NCBI GenBank assembly: GCA_037176905.1
Contig: JBBBWG010012557.1
Location: forward strand, 18,112 to 82,111
DNA from: Azolla pinnata
Taxonomy: Eukaryota; Streptophyta; Polypodiopsida; Salviniales; Salviniaceae
Direction: 5' to 3'
DNA: 64,000 nt
In this document: positions 35,620 through 48,800 of the stretch, one piece after another
Position numbering within the stretch: the stretch's first letter is position 1
Layout of the letters: each line of letters opens with the position of its first letter
Made by a program: the position numbers and the translations under genes
The notes under the pieces: model-generated
What the model was told of the DNA's origin: nothing
Database searches by the model: none
What the model saw: only the letters and a program-made list of their open reading frames with translations

Positions 35620-37015
35620 CCTTCCTTTTCTGATCATCATCGACCACGAAATATTCTCTCGATTTGTCTCTTCTCCATCCAAAAATCAATGATGGACGGA
35701 TTCACGTCGATGCTCGATCCGATCAGAGGCTCCAGATGGGATCAAAGAGACGGGTAAAAAAAAAAACAAAGAAAAACGTAAACAAAACCACTTGTATGTA
35801 GTAGGTAGGTGATTTCTTTTCTTTTCTTTTGTTTTTTTACGGCACCAAACCGATCGCAAAAAAACAAATATTCCAATGTCCGTCGCAATTCTTGCTGCTT
35901 TTTGATTATTTGCTGCGCATCGAACGCTTTCCTTCCGTGTTCTTTGCGTGCGTGTGGTGGTGATGGATGAAGGAAAGGCGATCGAATAGGATTTTTCAGC
36001 ATGGGCGTGCATCGCCAGATTTGAGCTAGTTTTGTCAAACTTGTGAGTTTCTTGGTTTGCCATCTGCATTTACCAATCAAACTTGTTATACTACCATTTG
36101 TCTAGATACTACTTCAGCGATCTAAGAACAACTTACTTTGTTTCATGATTAACAATGTTCAACTCAATATCAATCATTTGCACATCAAACAAATTTTCAA
36201 GGACAAGCTTCTGGATATAATGATATGTAGCTTTGGTATGCATAGTTCTCATTTGATAGCTGAGATTACCAACAAGGTGTATATTGCACTTTATTATCTG
36301 TTGCTATGCAATGTGGCAATATTATTTATGAAAATCTTGTCAAAAATCTATGCTACATTCCTTCATTACTTTACATTGACTAATACACTCGTCCTCCTTT
36401 ATTGAAAATGTTATGCTTTCTGCTTTCATTATATGACTCGGCTTGTATGAAAGAACACGTAGCTCGATTAATCCAACTTACATAATTGGAATTGGTTCAA
36501 CTTCCTATGTTACTTGTTGGTTAATGTCTTGACCCGAATGTTAACTTCATATCCTTGGTTTCCTAAATGTATAAGAATATTTCTATAACTATTTGAAATG
36601 CTTTTTTCTTACATGAAACATGAATCGATTAATGGTTCCAGCTAGGGCATATGTGAGGTCTGATAATGTTGTCATCATCATCCTTATTACATAGGTTATC
36701 TTGTTCACCTTTGTTGAGGGATGTTTTAGCTAGATTGACACTAGAAAAAGTTGTTGCCTATTTAAATGTATCTATATTGGAGTATTCAAATCTCCGTATG
36801 TAGTTTGTTCAGAAGAGTTACAAGATCCTTTGATTGGTCTTATTAACCTTCAATAATATATTTTTTCACCTTTGTTAAGAAACAATCTTTCTTTTTTTAG
36901 TTAGATAGGTTCTAGAAAGGATTTGTTATCTACTTCAATGAATTTATATTGAGATTCTTTAACTCTATTCTGTATAATTTTCTTAGAAGAGTTAAGAGAT
37001 TTGTGCATCTTTGTC
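35620..37015. other. Intergenic DNA, no gene seen
   Basis: AT content rises sharply from about 36070. The short open frames have no family signature. Confidence 0.55.
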
Positions 37016-37019
37016 TAAA

Positions 37020-37760
37020 GAGAGTCTTTCAGTTTTTAGGGGAGGGGAGCTACATAAGCTGAAGTGTCTATTGGTCAATTGGTTTTTGAGGGAACCATTA
37101 AAAACACCTAAATTTTGAGGTGTTTCTAATGGCTTTTGAAAACACAATAGACGAAAAAAATCAAATACCTTTGAGAGAAAAAATACCGACCAATTATTAA
37201 GTGGATTTACTCTCCTACAAATTACCGACCAATTATTTAGTGGGTAATGAGATGTTTTTAATAGCTTTTGAAATAGAAAAGACAAAGAAAATTGGTCACT
37301 TTGAGAAAACATTTATAACTGGTTATTAAATGGGCTTACTGTTATAAGAATTATTGATCGATTATTAAATGGGTCTATTATCATAGGAATTACCGATTGA
37401 TTATTAAGTGAGTTTAGCTAACCGGTTTTTGGGGGAAAAATTAAAAACGTCTCATTTTTTAGGTGTTTTTAATAGCTTTTGGAAAAAAAAGAGTCATAAC
37501 AAAATCGATTTCTTTTGAGAAAAAAATACTGACCGGTTATTAAGTGGGTTTACTCTCTTAGGAATTACTGACTAATTATTAAGTGGGTTTAGTCAACCAG
37601 TTTTTCGGGGAACCGTTAAAAATGCCTAAATTTTTAGGTTTTTTTAATACCTTAAAAAATAAACGAAAAAAAGTTAGCTACTTTTGAGAAAACAATATTG
37701 AACAATTACTAAGTGGGTTTACTCTCCTAGGAATACAGGCACCACATGTCGGTTATTGTA
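37020..37760 (+). repeat. Diverged ~180-200 bp tandem repeats
   Basis: Phrases such as 'gaccaattattaagtggg', 'tttactctcctaggaatta' and 'accgttaaaaacacctaaat' recur four or more times in order, with many substitutions and indels. No coding potential. Confidence 0.75.
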
Positions 37761-40609
37761 TAGAAAATAATTGAAATTATTTTTAAAATGGCATCATAGC
37801 AACGAAAAAATTGTCTAAAAATTTCGAAAATAAGAACATTGTAAAGTTGAGAATACTACCCTATTTGCTAGGCTTAATCCAAATTATTTAATGTTAACCA
37901 AAATTACAATTGTTTGTTAACTAAATTAGAGATGTTTGTTGGACTAAAACGGAGACATTGTTTAAAGTGGGACCGAATCACAAATGTTTGTTGGTCGAAT
38001 CAACATAGTTTGTTAGACTGGATTAAAGTTGTTAAATTGAATTACATATATTTTAAAGTGTGAATATAACATTGTTTGTTGATTGAAACACAACTAAACT
38101 ATTGAGGTTAATATTATGAAGATATTAGTCACTAAAAATGAAAACCAAATAGTTACTTAACAGTTTAATAAAAAAATATTTCTAATTAGGTTAAAATTGA
38201 TAATGACATTTTCTCGATGGGAAAAGGGTATTGGGATACATTCAAGGAAACCTAGTAGACACTCTAAATATCCATCAAGAAAACGCAATTATTGCACAAA
38301 TTAGGGCATATAAAGATTAGAATAAAGGAACTTGTATTGGTTATTACTTAGTATCACAAATTCGATGTTTGGATATAATATACAAGAACTTGTATAACAA
38401 AAGGAAGCTTGAGATAATTTGGTGAAAATATTTTAAGTAAATATAAAGGCTAGAAAACTTCAATTTAAAACTAATCTAAACACATTGAAAAAAGGAAAAA
38501 TATTGGTCGATAAGTATGCTTTGAAAATAAAGAGTTGCATGAGAAGTCTTGTATCACAATAAAAAAAAGCTTCAAACATCTATTCTTATAAGTTAGGATA
38601 CCATTTTAAGTTTTACTAGATTTGAAGGTTTCAATGCTAATGGTGAAAAAGAGGGATTTCGTTGAGGATACAAATAAATGAAAATTTGAAATTAAAGGAC
38701 AAGCATTACACAATAAGAGCTCATATAAATTTTGGTTAATTTAAAACCAATAAAAGGTATCAAGGAAGAGGGTAGCAAACTACAATAGGAAATAACATGA
38801 GAGACAAGGGGAGTAACGCAGACAGAGGCAGACAAATAAATTTTTTGAATGGTTATCAGTGTTAGTATTGTGGATGTTATAAAAACTAGAATGACGAGAA
38901 AAGAGAAAAGAGACAACAAAATTAGTATTTTTCAACAAGTTAAAAAAAATGAAAAAAATGGTGCTTTTATGATGTAACATGAAATGTGATCAATGACTCA
39001 AAATGCATAGTAATGTAATAATAGAAGATCATATGTTTTATATAGACTCTTGTGCACCTAGTCATATGACCAGACATTTAGAATGGTTTAAAATTTTGAA
39101 AATAAAAAAAATCAATGATCATATACAAACTAGTGATAATACTACAGATATAGATATGCGAATCATACTAGTGTAGTTCATGTTAATAATCTTCCAACTA
39201 ATCCAACTCAAGATGCATATGTTAGATATCGATTAAGACGCATATTGATTATAAGACGCACCTAGTTTAAGAATCCATGAAATTGTGATCGTGTACCATC
39301 AAATTTTGCTGGCAAACTTATCTTTGGCTCCTTTATCAAGCTTTGAGACGTTGAGCCTTGTTGCCGGAAACATAATACAATTAGTTCAAGTTATTGAACT
39401 CATTTAATGAAGTCCTCGTGTATTTAAATGTTACGAATCCCCGAGGAGCTTTTGATTATCTTGTTCTAATGCGACAAACTTTGTGGTTAGAAGATCGAGC
39501 TTTGATAGAATACAATCATACTCCTGATTACTGACTAACTCCATTGTGATAAAAGATCGGCTAGATACTTGGATGAAAGACGTAGAGTATTCTAGTTCAA
39601 AATGTCACGAGGTAAGCCCTAAACGACGTTTGACTCGAAAAGACAAGAAATTGGAGAGAATGTAAAAAATATATATTAAATACCTGAAAACTCAATTAAA
39701 TAGAAGGGCACTAAAAATTGGTGTTGAACGAAATGGTTTAACAATATTGTTGAGGTCTTCTGCTTTTATAACGAGAATAAGTTGATGTATAAGTGCCACA
39801 TGGCATAATGTATGCATGTCATTTGGCGTTCATGTATCAACTATAACTTCAAGTTGTACATTTGATATGAATATATAATATAGGGAATAGGTTAGTATTG
39901 AGAGCTTATATTGAGATGTCACATGTTCAAATCTTGATACTAATGTTTTTTTTCTATATCCCTATGACAATAGGTTGCAAATGGGTATATCAAACAAAAG
40001 GGTTGTCGCAAGGGGTTGAACACATAAGACAAGACTTGTTGCAAAGGGTTGGACACAAATGCAAGGAATTGACTATGATGAGACATTTGCACCAGTTGCT
40101 AAAATGGCAACATGCACAATATTTGTAGCAAGTGCAACTAAAGGATGGTGATATAAAGAATGTCTTTTTACATGGTAAATTAAAAGACATGGAAGTGTAT
40201 ATTTGTCAACCACCTGGAATTTAATTAAGAAACATCCAAATTTTGTTTGTAAGCTTAAAAAAAAAACTCTCTATTGTTTAGGTTAAAATATGACATTGTA
40301 GAAGTTGTCTAAGGATTAATAGCTCAGATGTCATAAGTACAAAATATCAAAATACTTGTATTAGAAAGATGGCTTATACATTTAAACTAGTTTCGCTCAA
40401 CATTATGAGCTTTTCAGTGAAAGTCTTACTTTGATGAATACAAGGGAACATTGTTCCTGTTATAGGGGCAATGCGAGATATCCTAACAATGTGGGATATT
40501 TTCTTCTACAAGTGTCCTTAAAGTAGTTAGGCCCAAATTTTGAGATCAATAAAATCAAGTTTCCTTGATGTAGTTAGGCCTACATGCTGAAAAACAAGTT
40601 TCCAAGATA

Positions 40610-40862
40610 TAATTAGGCCTAAATCTTTCTCAAATCATGATTCTGGAATGACACAACTTTTGCCAAAACAGACCCCGTTGTTTTGCAAAAAATCGCTTTG
40701 TTCCATAATTGGACGGAAATGATGAATTTAAGCCTAAATCATGCGGAAATCTCGTTTTTTTTAATGTAATTAGGCCTACATCATTCTCAAATCAAGATTC
40801 TGGAACAACATAACTTTTGCCGAAACAGACACTGTCGTTTTGCAAAAAGTCACACTGTTCTA
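40610..40862 (+). repeat. ~90-bp direct repeats spaced 160 bp
   Basis: 40612-40700 and 40772-40862 are diverged copies sharing 'attaggccta', 'gattctggaa' and 'cgttttgcaaaaa'. They lie at the 3' boundary of the Penelope-like relic (minus orientation) and might be part of it. Confidence 0.7.
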
Positions 40863-42870
40863 AAATCAAGATTTATGCATTGTTTCGGACATGCCAAGAT
40901 CTTGTTAGAATAAAGAATCAATTTATTAAATCTAGATTTAACAAGATGGGAACTCAAATTTCTAGGATTTTTCCAACATACCATAGGTCTGAGAACGTGT
41001 TGAAGCTCGAGATTAGTTTGTAACTTATTGAAGACCTCGTCCAACACTTTTTTCTTGATTTTGAGTCCTTTCATCAACTTGGAGTAGAAAAGCTTGAACA
41101 CCCTGCCTTATCCTTTGTCTTCGGTTTGGGAGCCACAACTCGAAAACTCTGATCGGTGGGAGTAGTTTATCTTATCGAAACACGATTTGACAAACTGATA
41201 TAGAATCTACCCTCGTGCTAACAATCTTTCAAAGAATAACTTCCTAAGCTTTACAAAGTTTTTATACTTACATTCTCGGATTATATATTTTCGGAGCTCA
41301 CCCATTATGAATGCCTATTTTTTGTACTTGGGATGCTAGGACATGAATGACAGATACTGATATCTATTGAGCTCCTTCATGTAGCAATTGACGGATAGCT
41401 TCTTCATCTGAAGGAATTCGTTGCTCTTGTAGATAAAAATGTCGAGAAAGTTGAGGTTGGATCTAGAAATGGACGAAGTAATCCGTATGTGGTCTTGCAA
41501 AGCCGTTGCATAGTTGTTGATTAAAGTTTTCAAGCTGTCCTCATCTCCATCTCAGAAGCCAAGGGCACCATCGATATACCTCATATAGAAGAGGAGCTGT
41601 TGAGGGTTTTCCTGTCGTTTTTCGAGGAAACATAAGAATGGGCATGCATAGACTACTACGAAGTTGCTTCCCATAGCTGTGCCTTTCACTTAGCACCAAT
41701 ACTTGCCGTTTAACTCCAAGTAGCGGTGTTCTAATACTAGCCCTGCCATTGTCATGATCAGGTTCAACTTTATGATCTCAAATTTCCCTTTAAATATATC
41801 TCTAAGTGCATGAAGCCCTTATTTAGTTGGAATATTGGGGTAAAGCGATTCCGCGCCGAAGGTGAAGAGGATGTTACTTTGGGAATTGCAGAGTCTCTAG
41901 ATCCCTGACACGAGTTATAAGTGAATCCTTCAGATGTTGTGGTTGTTCCGTCAAGACTGGGAAGAGCTTGTGGTGTAGCTAGATGGATGTACTTTCGAAG
42001 ATGAATCCATTGTAGGATCATATAGGTCTCCCAACCACTCTGGGTTTGTGAATCTTTGGAAGAAAGTAGAGGCTGCAAACTTAATATCCATTCAGAGGCT
42101 TGAGTAGAATGTACTTGACTCCGTTGTTGATAATGATCGAATAGTATTTGTTCACCACTGAACATAGCATGTCATAAAGTTCATCGAAAGGCACGTGCTC
42201 CACACCTTTGTAGACTGCGATGTTCGAAAGTTGTTTATGTCCTTCATTCAGATATCATTCTCGAGCGAGGATACATAGCCCCAAATTCTTATTGATTGGT
42301 TTGATAATGATATTTGGGTTTGTCATTAGCTTTCTCTGTGCTTAATTGAGATAGTGAGGCGGCTTGTTTTGCCTGATGTGGCGACATGCTTCTATAGATT
42401 CGTGTAGAAGAGTTCTTTTATACGCGATGATATCTTCTAACAGTTGGTACATGTTAGGGGGGTTCCAAGAGAGGTTTGAAACTCTAAGGGGTGGCAGAGT
42501 ACTTTGGAATTTTTGAAGAACCATCAAAGATGCGATTGTCTGGAAAAAGTTTGGTACTCCTCTAGTAGCTCGAGTTCATTCGGAAACATAGATGGTAGAA
42601 TGAACTTTAAGCTTAGACCTAATAGGGTTTTTTTGCGAAAGGACAAGTGGTAGGAGGATAGATTAGGAATGGTGTTGTTTACCTCACTTGGTGTCTTTTG
42701 TGAAAAAACATATAAGGTGTAACCTTGCGAGTCTAGGAAAGGGAACCGAAAAAGGTGTCTTACCGCCTTGCTTTTGGTGTGGTAAATCGTTGTTGTGGCC
42801 TTTATTGCCATTCCAAACCATCTGTTGGGGCAGAGCAGCTCCCGTTAAAGGAGGTAGCCAATGCATTTAG
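40860..42870 (-). mobile_element. Penelope-like element (PLE) reverse transcriptase relic
   Basis: Reading the minus strand with frame changes gives, in order: LSFRKKTLLGLSLKFILPS and NELELLEEYQTFSR (about 42670-42540); IIIKPINKNLGLCIL at 42315-42267, matching the PLE motif (I/V)xPADKGxxxV; YFLPKIHKPRVVGRPI ending near 42020, matching the PLE motif LPKIHK; KGTAMGSNFVVVYACLFLC near 41670-41620; RYIDGA at 41584-41564, the RT catalytic YxDD motif with the second Asp replaced by Gly; NLNFLDIFIYK near 41440; and a Lys/His-rich tail with RNLSSHLVKS near 40950. Stops and frameshifts show it is dead. No GIY-YIG endonuclease was recognised. The assignment rests on recalled PLE motifs; it is clearly not the surrounding copia RT. 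Confidence 0.8.
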
Positions 42871-43440
42871 ATAGGTGGTTTGCTTCATTTGTGAAGTTCA
42901 CCTTTGTCGTTGTTCATTTCCATGGTTCTGGTTTTGTTTTCTGTTGGGTGGTTGTTGGCCTTTTCCTTATTGACGTCTATTCGCCTTTTAGTATCCAGCT
43001 TTGGGCTTTTGTTGGTCATTTCTTTGTTGACGGCTGTTTCCTTATTGTTGGCCGTTGGTTTGTGAGCGTCGAAATAAGAAAAGTGTAGAATATTTTATAG
43101 AAATTGATTCAAAACGTCAAATGTTAATTTATCGTTGTATGTGACGAAAATGAAAAGAGCTCTCTATGGTTATGAAATAAGTTGCATCGAGAGCATGGCA
43201 TAAGAAAATTGTAAAATATTTTATAGAAATTGCTTCAAAATGTCAAATATTGATCTGTCGTTGTATGTGAAGAAGATGGATGATTGCATAGCTGTGATTT
43301 TGATATACGTTAATGATTTGATAATTAGAGGTGACTCTGTGGCTAAACAAACAGCTTGAAAAAGATCTAAAAATGCAATTTCAAGTGAAGGATTTAGGAG
43401 AACTGAAATACTTTATTGACATTGCAATATGACTCCTTCT

Positions 43441-45180
43441 CCTTCCTTTATTGTTTGAACTTTGAACGATCTTGCCCACTACATGTGTATTGTTGCATAG
43501 AGAATAACCATACATTTCTCATAGATCATATTTGACCTTCGCAGATGATAATCAAATCTATCAATCTCTTAGACACTAATTTCTTGTAAAGTTTTACATT
43601 TGTCTTATTTATAAAGTAGGGAAGCTTATAAAGAGCCCATGTACAATCGTGGTTTTACTTTGTGATATCAATGGTTTTTTATGTCAAATTTGCAATAAGA
43701 AAATGCGGTAACTCATCAAGGTCAATTTTGCTATTACGCTTTAAAAAGAGAACTTATGCTATCATAATTTTTATACTATTAATATGTCCATTTTCTTTTT
43801 CTTAATTCTTCTTGGAAATTGTGATTAGTGAGTGTTGTGAGTATGACTGACGATAATTATAAATTCATTTATGCGAGGTAAGAAAATTTCCTCGCTACTC
43901 AATAACATCTTTTACATCCTTAATATTCTTTGATTTGTGATCTCAGTGGTCTTGCCTTGACTTCCTTCAACACCTCTCTTATCATTTTCACAACATTGAA
44001 CCTTCTTCATACATGATGATGAAAAAGAAGAAAGTGGTATAACGAAGAAAGGCTTGTCTTGCGACAAAACCATCAGCCACATACCCTCTGAGTAGATTCA
44101 AGAATTCATACGCGTTGTCGTGTTATTCCGCGCGTGCGTGTAGAAGGGGCGGAACCATGGGGGTCTTGGACTAGAGAGTGGAGTAGTGATGGAAGCTCAG
44201 CTCAAGAGAAGAGAGGGGGGCAAGATACATAACAAGTTATATTACAAGTAAACGAAAGATACAACGATGGTGGCCGCCTCGGTCGCACCCCAAACCCCAA
44301 AACCATACAAGAAACCCTAACCCCCACTAAGAAGAAGAAGAAGAAGAAGAAGAAACCCTAAGTGGTATGCCCTTTCACACCAAAAAATGGCAACCCCATT
44401 GAACCTTCTCCAAACCTCCGGCTTTTATAGCCCAAGCCGGGAGGTCGTTACAACCGGTCAAACCACCCTCTTTCCGATGCTTTCACATCACCGACCTAGC
44501 CTAGCCTCCATTAATGCCAGCCGACCTAGTCCTGGATTCCATTCAGATTGGCTGACCTATCCAGACCTAGATTCCTTCGCGTCAGTCGGCCTATCCTAGC
44601 GGCCCGAATTCTGTTCAGATAGGTTGGCCTACTTGGTAGGCCCGATTCTTTTCAGACCTGCTGATCCCTTTGAAGCCGACCTCCTTTCCGGGGAATCTCG
44701 CCAATTCCGCCTAGGGACGGTTTTCTTCACGACAGCGTGTTGATACTTGGAACAATTATGCTCTTTCCTTGTGGCTTTTATCCCTCTAATGTGATCATCG
44801 TTCATGTCAGCGATGCCTATTGTTTAGGTGCGGAGCCATTATCATTGTTGTTCAAAGAGCTCAAGTGACTTGGCCATTTGCTCTAGCACCATAGATGGTT
44901 AGGTTGCCCATAGCTATATCCATAAGCCACTACTATCATCGACAATCACATGGCCTGCAATAAGCAACTCACTCTGAATTAATTGTATTTGGCAGCTCAT
45001 ACTACAGCTAAATCAAGATTGTGGAGAAGGCATTCCACTTCCTAGTGCATATTGATCTTAAGGTATTCATTTCAGGCTTTCGGTGGCGGCGTTTAGACGC
45101 TGCAACACACAACTAATATGGTAGGTACTTAACTGCTATTCAATATAACCTGCTCTCGATCTGGACTATTTCTAACTATC
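43441..45180. other. Intergenic DNA with GAA run and imperfect 'gccgacctag' repeats
   Basis: A GAA run lies at about 44332-44354. Between about 44490 and 44690, 40-50 bp phrases with 'gccgacctag..ctagattcc' recur imperfectly. No gene is recognised. Confidence 0.6.
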
Positions 45181-45182
45181 CT

Positions 45183-45735
45183 AGGTCTGAATTTATCCGA
45201 GCTCTTTATCCGAACCAGCTCTCTATCTGAACCATTTCCGACTATCACAGTTGAATTTATCCAAGCTCATTATCTGAACCTGCTCTTTATCTGAACCATT
45301 TCTGATTATCCCGGTTGAATTTATCCAATCTCTTTATCTGAACCTGCTCTCTATCTGAACCATTTCCGACTATCCCGGTTGAATTTATCCAATCTCTTTA
45401 TCTGAACTTGCCCTCTATCTGAACCATTTCCGACTATCCCGGTTGAATTTATCCAATCTCTTTATCTGAACATGCTCTCCATCTGAACATGCTCTCCATC
45501 GGAACCATTTCTGACTATCTCGGTTGAATTTATCCAATCTCTTTATCTAAACCTGCTCTCCATCTTAACCATTTCTGACTATCTCAGTTGAATTTATCCA
45601 ATCTCTTTATCTGAACCTGCTCTCAATCTCAACCATTTCTGACAATCCAAGTTGAATTTATCCAAGCTCTTTATCTGAACCTGCCTGACTATCCCAGATC
45701 TGAACTCTAGCACAGAATTTATCCAAGCTCTTTAT
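45183..45735 (+). repeat. 64-bp minisatellite (about eight to nine units)
   Basis: The unit contains 'ttgaatttatccaatctc', 'tttatctgaacctgctctc' and 'tctgaaccatttccgacta'. It lies 145 bases upstream of the GTPase start codon, so it is in its promoter or 5' UTR region. A GAA run at 45775-45811 follows. Confidence 0.93.
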
Positions 45736-45780
45736 CTAGAACTCCAAGTCTGGATTTTTTCAACAATTTTGAAGGAGAAG

Positions 45781-45811
<31 letters not shown>

Positions 45812-45879
45812 TGAACCCTACAGAACAGAGTACTCTGTTTCCACTTCTTCTTCTTCAGGAGGAATCAGCTGCAGCAGCT

Positions 45880-48800
45880 ATGGTGAAGAAGAGCAAGAGT
45901 ATGCATTCTCCTCTCGTCTCCTCTGTCTCCTCTAATCCAGCCTCCTTGGTTTCCTGACTCGTGACTTGTCTCCTGTGTGTGTGTGTGCAGAGAGCAAGAG
46001 CAAACGCGTCCCTCTGAAGAAGAAGTACAAGATCATCAAGAAGGTGAAGGAGCACCACAAGAAGAAAGCCAAAGAAGCGAAGAAGCTGACCGGGAAGAAG
46101 AAAGCTCCGGTGGAGAAGGATCCCGGTATCCCTAACGCATGGCCCTTCAAAGAGGAAGAGCTGCAGAAGCTCGAAGTCAGAAGAGCTCGGGCTCTCGAAG
46201 CTTTGGAGATAAAGAAACAGGCTAAGAAAGAACGTGTAAGTCTCTCTCCCCACCCCCTCCTCCCCTGCTTCAGCAAATGACTCGTTTTCTGTTTCATTTA
46301 TGAATCTTTTATGTAATTTGCATTCGTGCTTCCCAATCTATTTTTTATTCCTACAATTGACTATGCATTGAGTAACATATTGCCCGCGATGGCTTTTGGT
46401 GCTTTTTTCTGTGGAAAGGCAATCAGAGCAATGCTATTTCCATCGCAAGCTTTTTCTTGAACATGGAAATGTTCAATACACAGCTCCTAGAAAGGGTGGT
46501 CCCTTAATAAAACAGATGAAGATTATCAAAACTGAGAAATTCTGCATATTCTTTTGGAACATCAAATGTCCTATATAACCCTTAAACCCCCCTAAACCCT
46601 AAACAGAGAATTTCTGCAGAATTTTCTGAACATCAGATGAAGAATGGTGGGCATTACTAAAGTGTGGTTCTTGGAAAAAGGGAAGAGAAAAAGGAAAAGA
46701 AAGGGAGAGATTTGATAGCGTTTGTTTTTTGTTTTTCAAACATTTTCAGTAGAATCTAACCGTAAACCCTAAACCCTAAACCCATGTTTCAAGAAGATTT
46801 TGCTCCCTACTTTTAGTTTAATGGTTATGCCTTTAGTAGACATATACTTTTTTCTTGAGATTTGAAATGCTAATATATAGTTTCTATGTTAATTGAAATT
46901 GGACACACATGAAGGTGGCCTTTGATTTTGTCCTCACTGTTATATCAATTTGGTGATGAATTGAAGAGCATTGATTTTTTTTTCAGATGATACTGATAAC
47001 ATACACATAGATTCAATGGTTATATAAGCATCCTTCCCTATTTCATAATTTGACATGTGTTCCTGATGGTTAGGCGGAGAAACGAAAGCTTGGTCTTCCT
47101 GTTCAAGATGATGATGGTCTTGCTGATATGGCGAAGGCTGCTGCTAGTAGGGCCTCACAGTTTGAAAACCAAAGAAAGACTGTAAAGGATAATGCCAATG
47201 GTCGAGGTATGACAATCTATGGTGCTAGATGTTACAAATCCTTTTTTCTTGAAGCATTTCATACTCAAATATCTTCATTTGTTTTTAGAGGGATCTCAGA
47301 GGTCTTTCTACAAGGAATTGCTGAAGGTGATAGAAGCCTCAGATGTTATAATTGAAGTATTAGATGCCAGGGATCCATTAGGAAGCAGATGCAAAGATGT
47401 TGAAAGGCTTGTAGTTAAATCCGGTCCTGGGAAACATTTAATCTTACTGCTGAACAAGATTGGTGAGTACTGAAACGGTTATTTTCTTCATCAAACATAG
47501 AAGGTTTGCAAATATTCACATGGATATATACGAATTGAATAATCAAAGGGCTCAAGTAGTTTCACAGAATCTTTATTTGTGGTACATTTAACATGGCACA
47601 CTTGACAGAAATAACTCCAAGAAAGTATGGAAACAAAAGTGGCAAATTTCAATTATCTCTTGCATGTTTTGAACAATTGTCCATGTTCTAAGAAGTTTTC
47701 TGTGGCTCTAAGATCTGATTTGGATTTTTTTGCAGACTTGATTCCAAAGGAAGTTGCAGAGAAATGGTTGAAATACTTGAGGGAGGAGCTACCTACAGTC
47801 GCATTCAAGTGTAGCACTCAGCAACAGAGGTCAAATCTTGGCCACACGCGCAAGTCAAAATCCCTAACGATGACTTCTACTACGAGTGAATGTCTTGGGG
47901 CAGAAACATTGCTCCAACTTCTAAAAAACTATTCCAGGAACAACAAAGTAAAAAAACCTGCCCCAACAATTTCTAATGATGAGCATACTATTTCATTTTG
48001 TGCAAGACCTCTGTTTATTCCCCCAATTGCCCCTTAGTTTTCTTTTTCTCTTTTGAGTTACCTATGGCCGATCCCAGACATAGAGCAGAAGCTAAGATAA
48101 CTATTTTATATGTCAGTAACTTACATAATTGTGTCGCATTCTAGAGTATTTGAATATTGGACAGCTCATGGTAAATTATTTGTGCTGAAAATGCTAATAA
48201 TCTGTTGTCAGCTCAAGACAGCGATTACAGTAGGTGTTATTGGTCTGCCAAATGTGGGTAAAAGCAGTCTGATCAATAGTATGAAGAGGACAAGGGCTGT
48301 CAATGTTGGGGCTGTAGCTGGTGTTACAAAGGTACTACAAGAGGTTCAACTAGATAAGCATGTAAAACTTCTCGACTGTCCTGGAGTTGTGATGGCGAAA
48401 GCAAGTGAGAACGAAGAAGCGGCTGTGTTACGGAACAGCAAGAGAATTGAGAATGTAGAAGACCCTGTCGGTCCAGGTGGTGGTTCTTTTGCATCAACCA
48501 TGAGTTACATGTATGGTTAAAATAATTTCTTTGAAATGCATTGGGAAAACAATTATTGATGGCAACAAGGCTTAGATTAGAGCCATTATGAACATCTGGG
48601 GCTTGCTATGTCTGATAGCTGGTCCAATAGTTGTCAATGAGAAATCACGAATCTATGTATTTGTCTGATTGGAAACTTCCACTGTGACCAAGATCTTTAT
48701 GTGTTTGATTGTTGTTGCATAATAAATAGACCAAAGATTGGAATATTCAGTATATTATTGCCTTATTACGTTTTGCATGCATTCCTTTTCAACATATTCT

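Larger units (their letters stand above)
38330..43440 (+). mobile_element. Ty1/copia retrotransposon relic, split by a Penelope-like relic
   Basis: Pieces occur in copia order on the plus strand. A gag (UBN2-like) segment reading ARKLQFKTNLNTLKKG and DKYALKIK lies at about 38450-38540. A degraded zinc knuckle is near 38855. A protease-like piece with YIDSCAPSHMTRHLEWF lies at about 39040-39095. Reverse transcriptase starts with GCKWVYQTK (about 39970) and DYDETFAPVAKMAT (about 40070-40110), and continues to HPNFVCKLKKKL near 40260. The RT resumes after a ~2.8 kb interruption with a WHKKI-type segment (about 43195), IAVILIYVNDLIIRG (YVND in place of YVDD) at about 43280-43330 and FQVKDLGELKYFIDIA to 43430. 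Integrase is largely missing. Frames are broken, and a ~115-bp stretch is duplicated at 43085-43260. Dead element. Confidence 0.85.
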
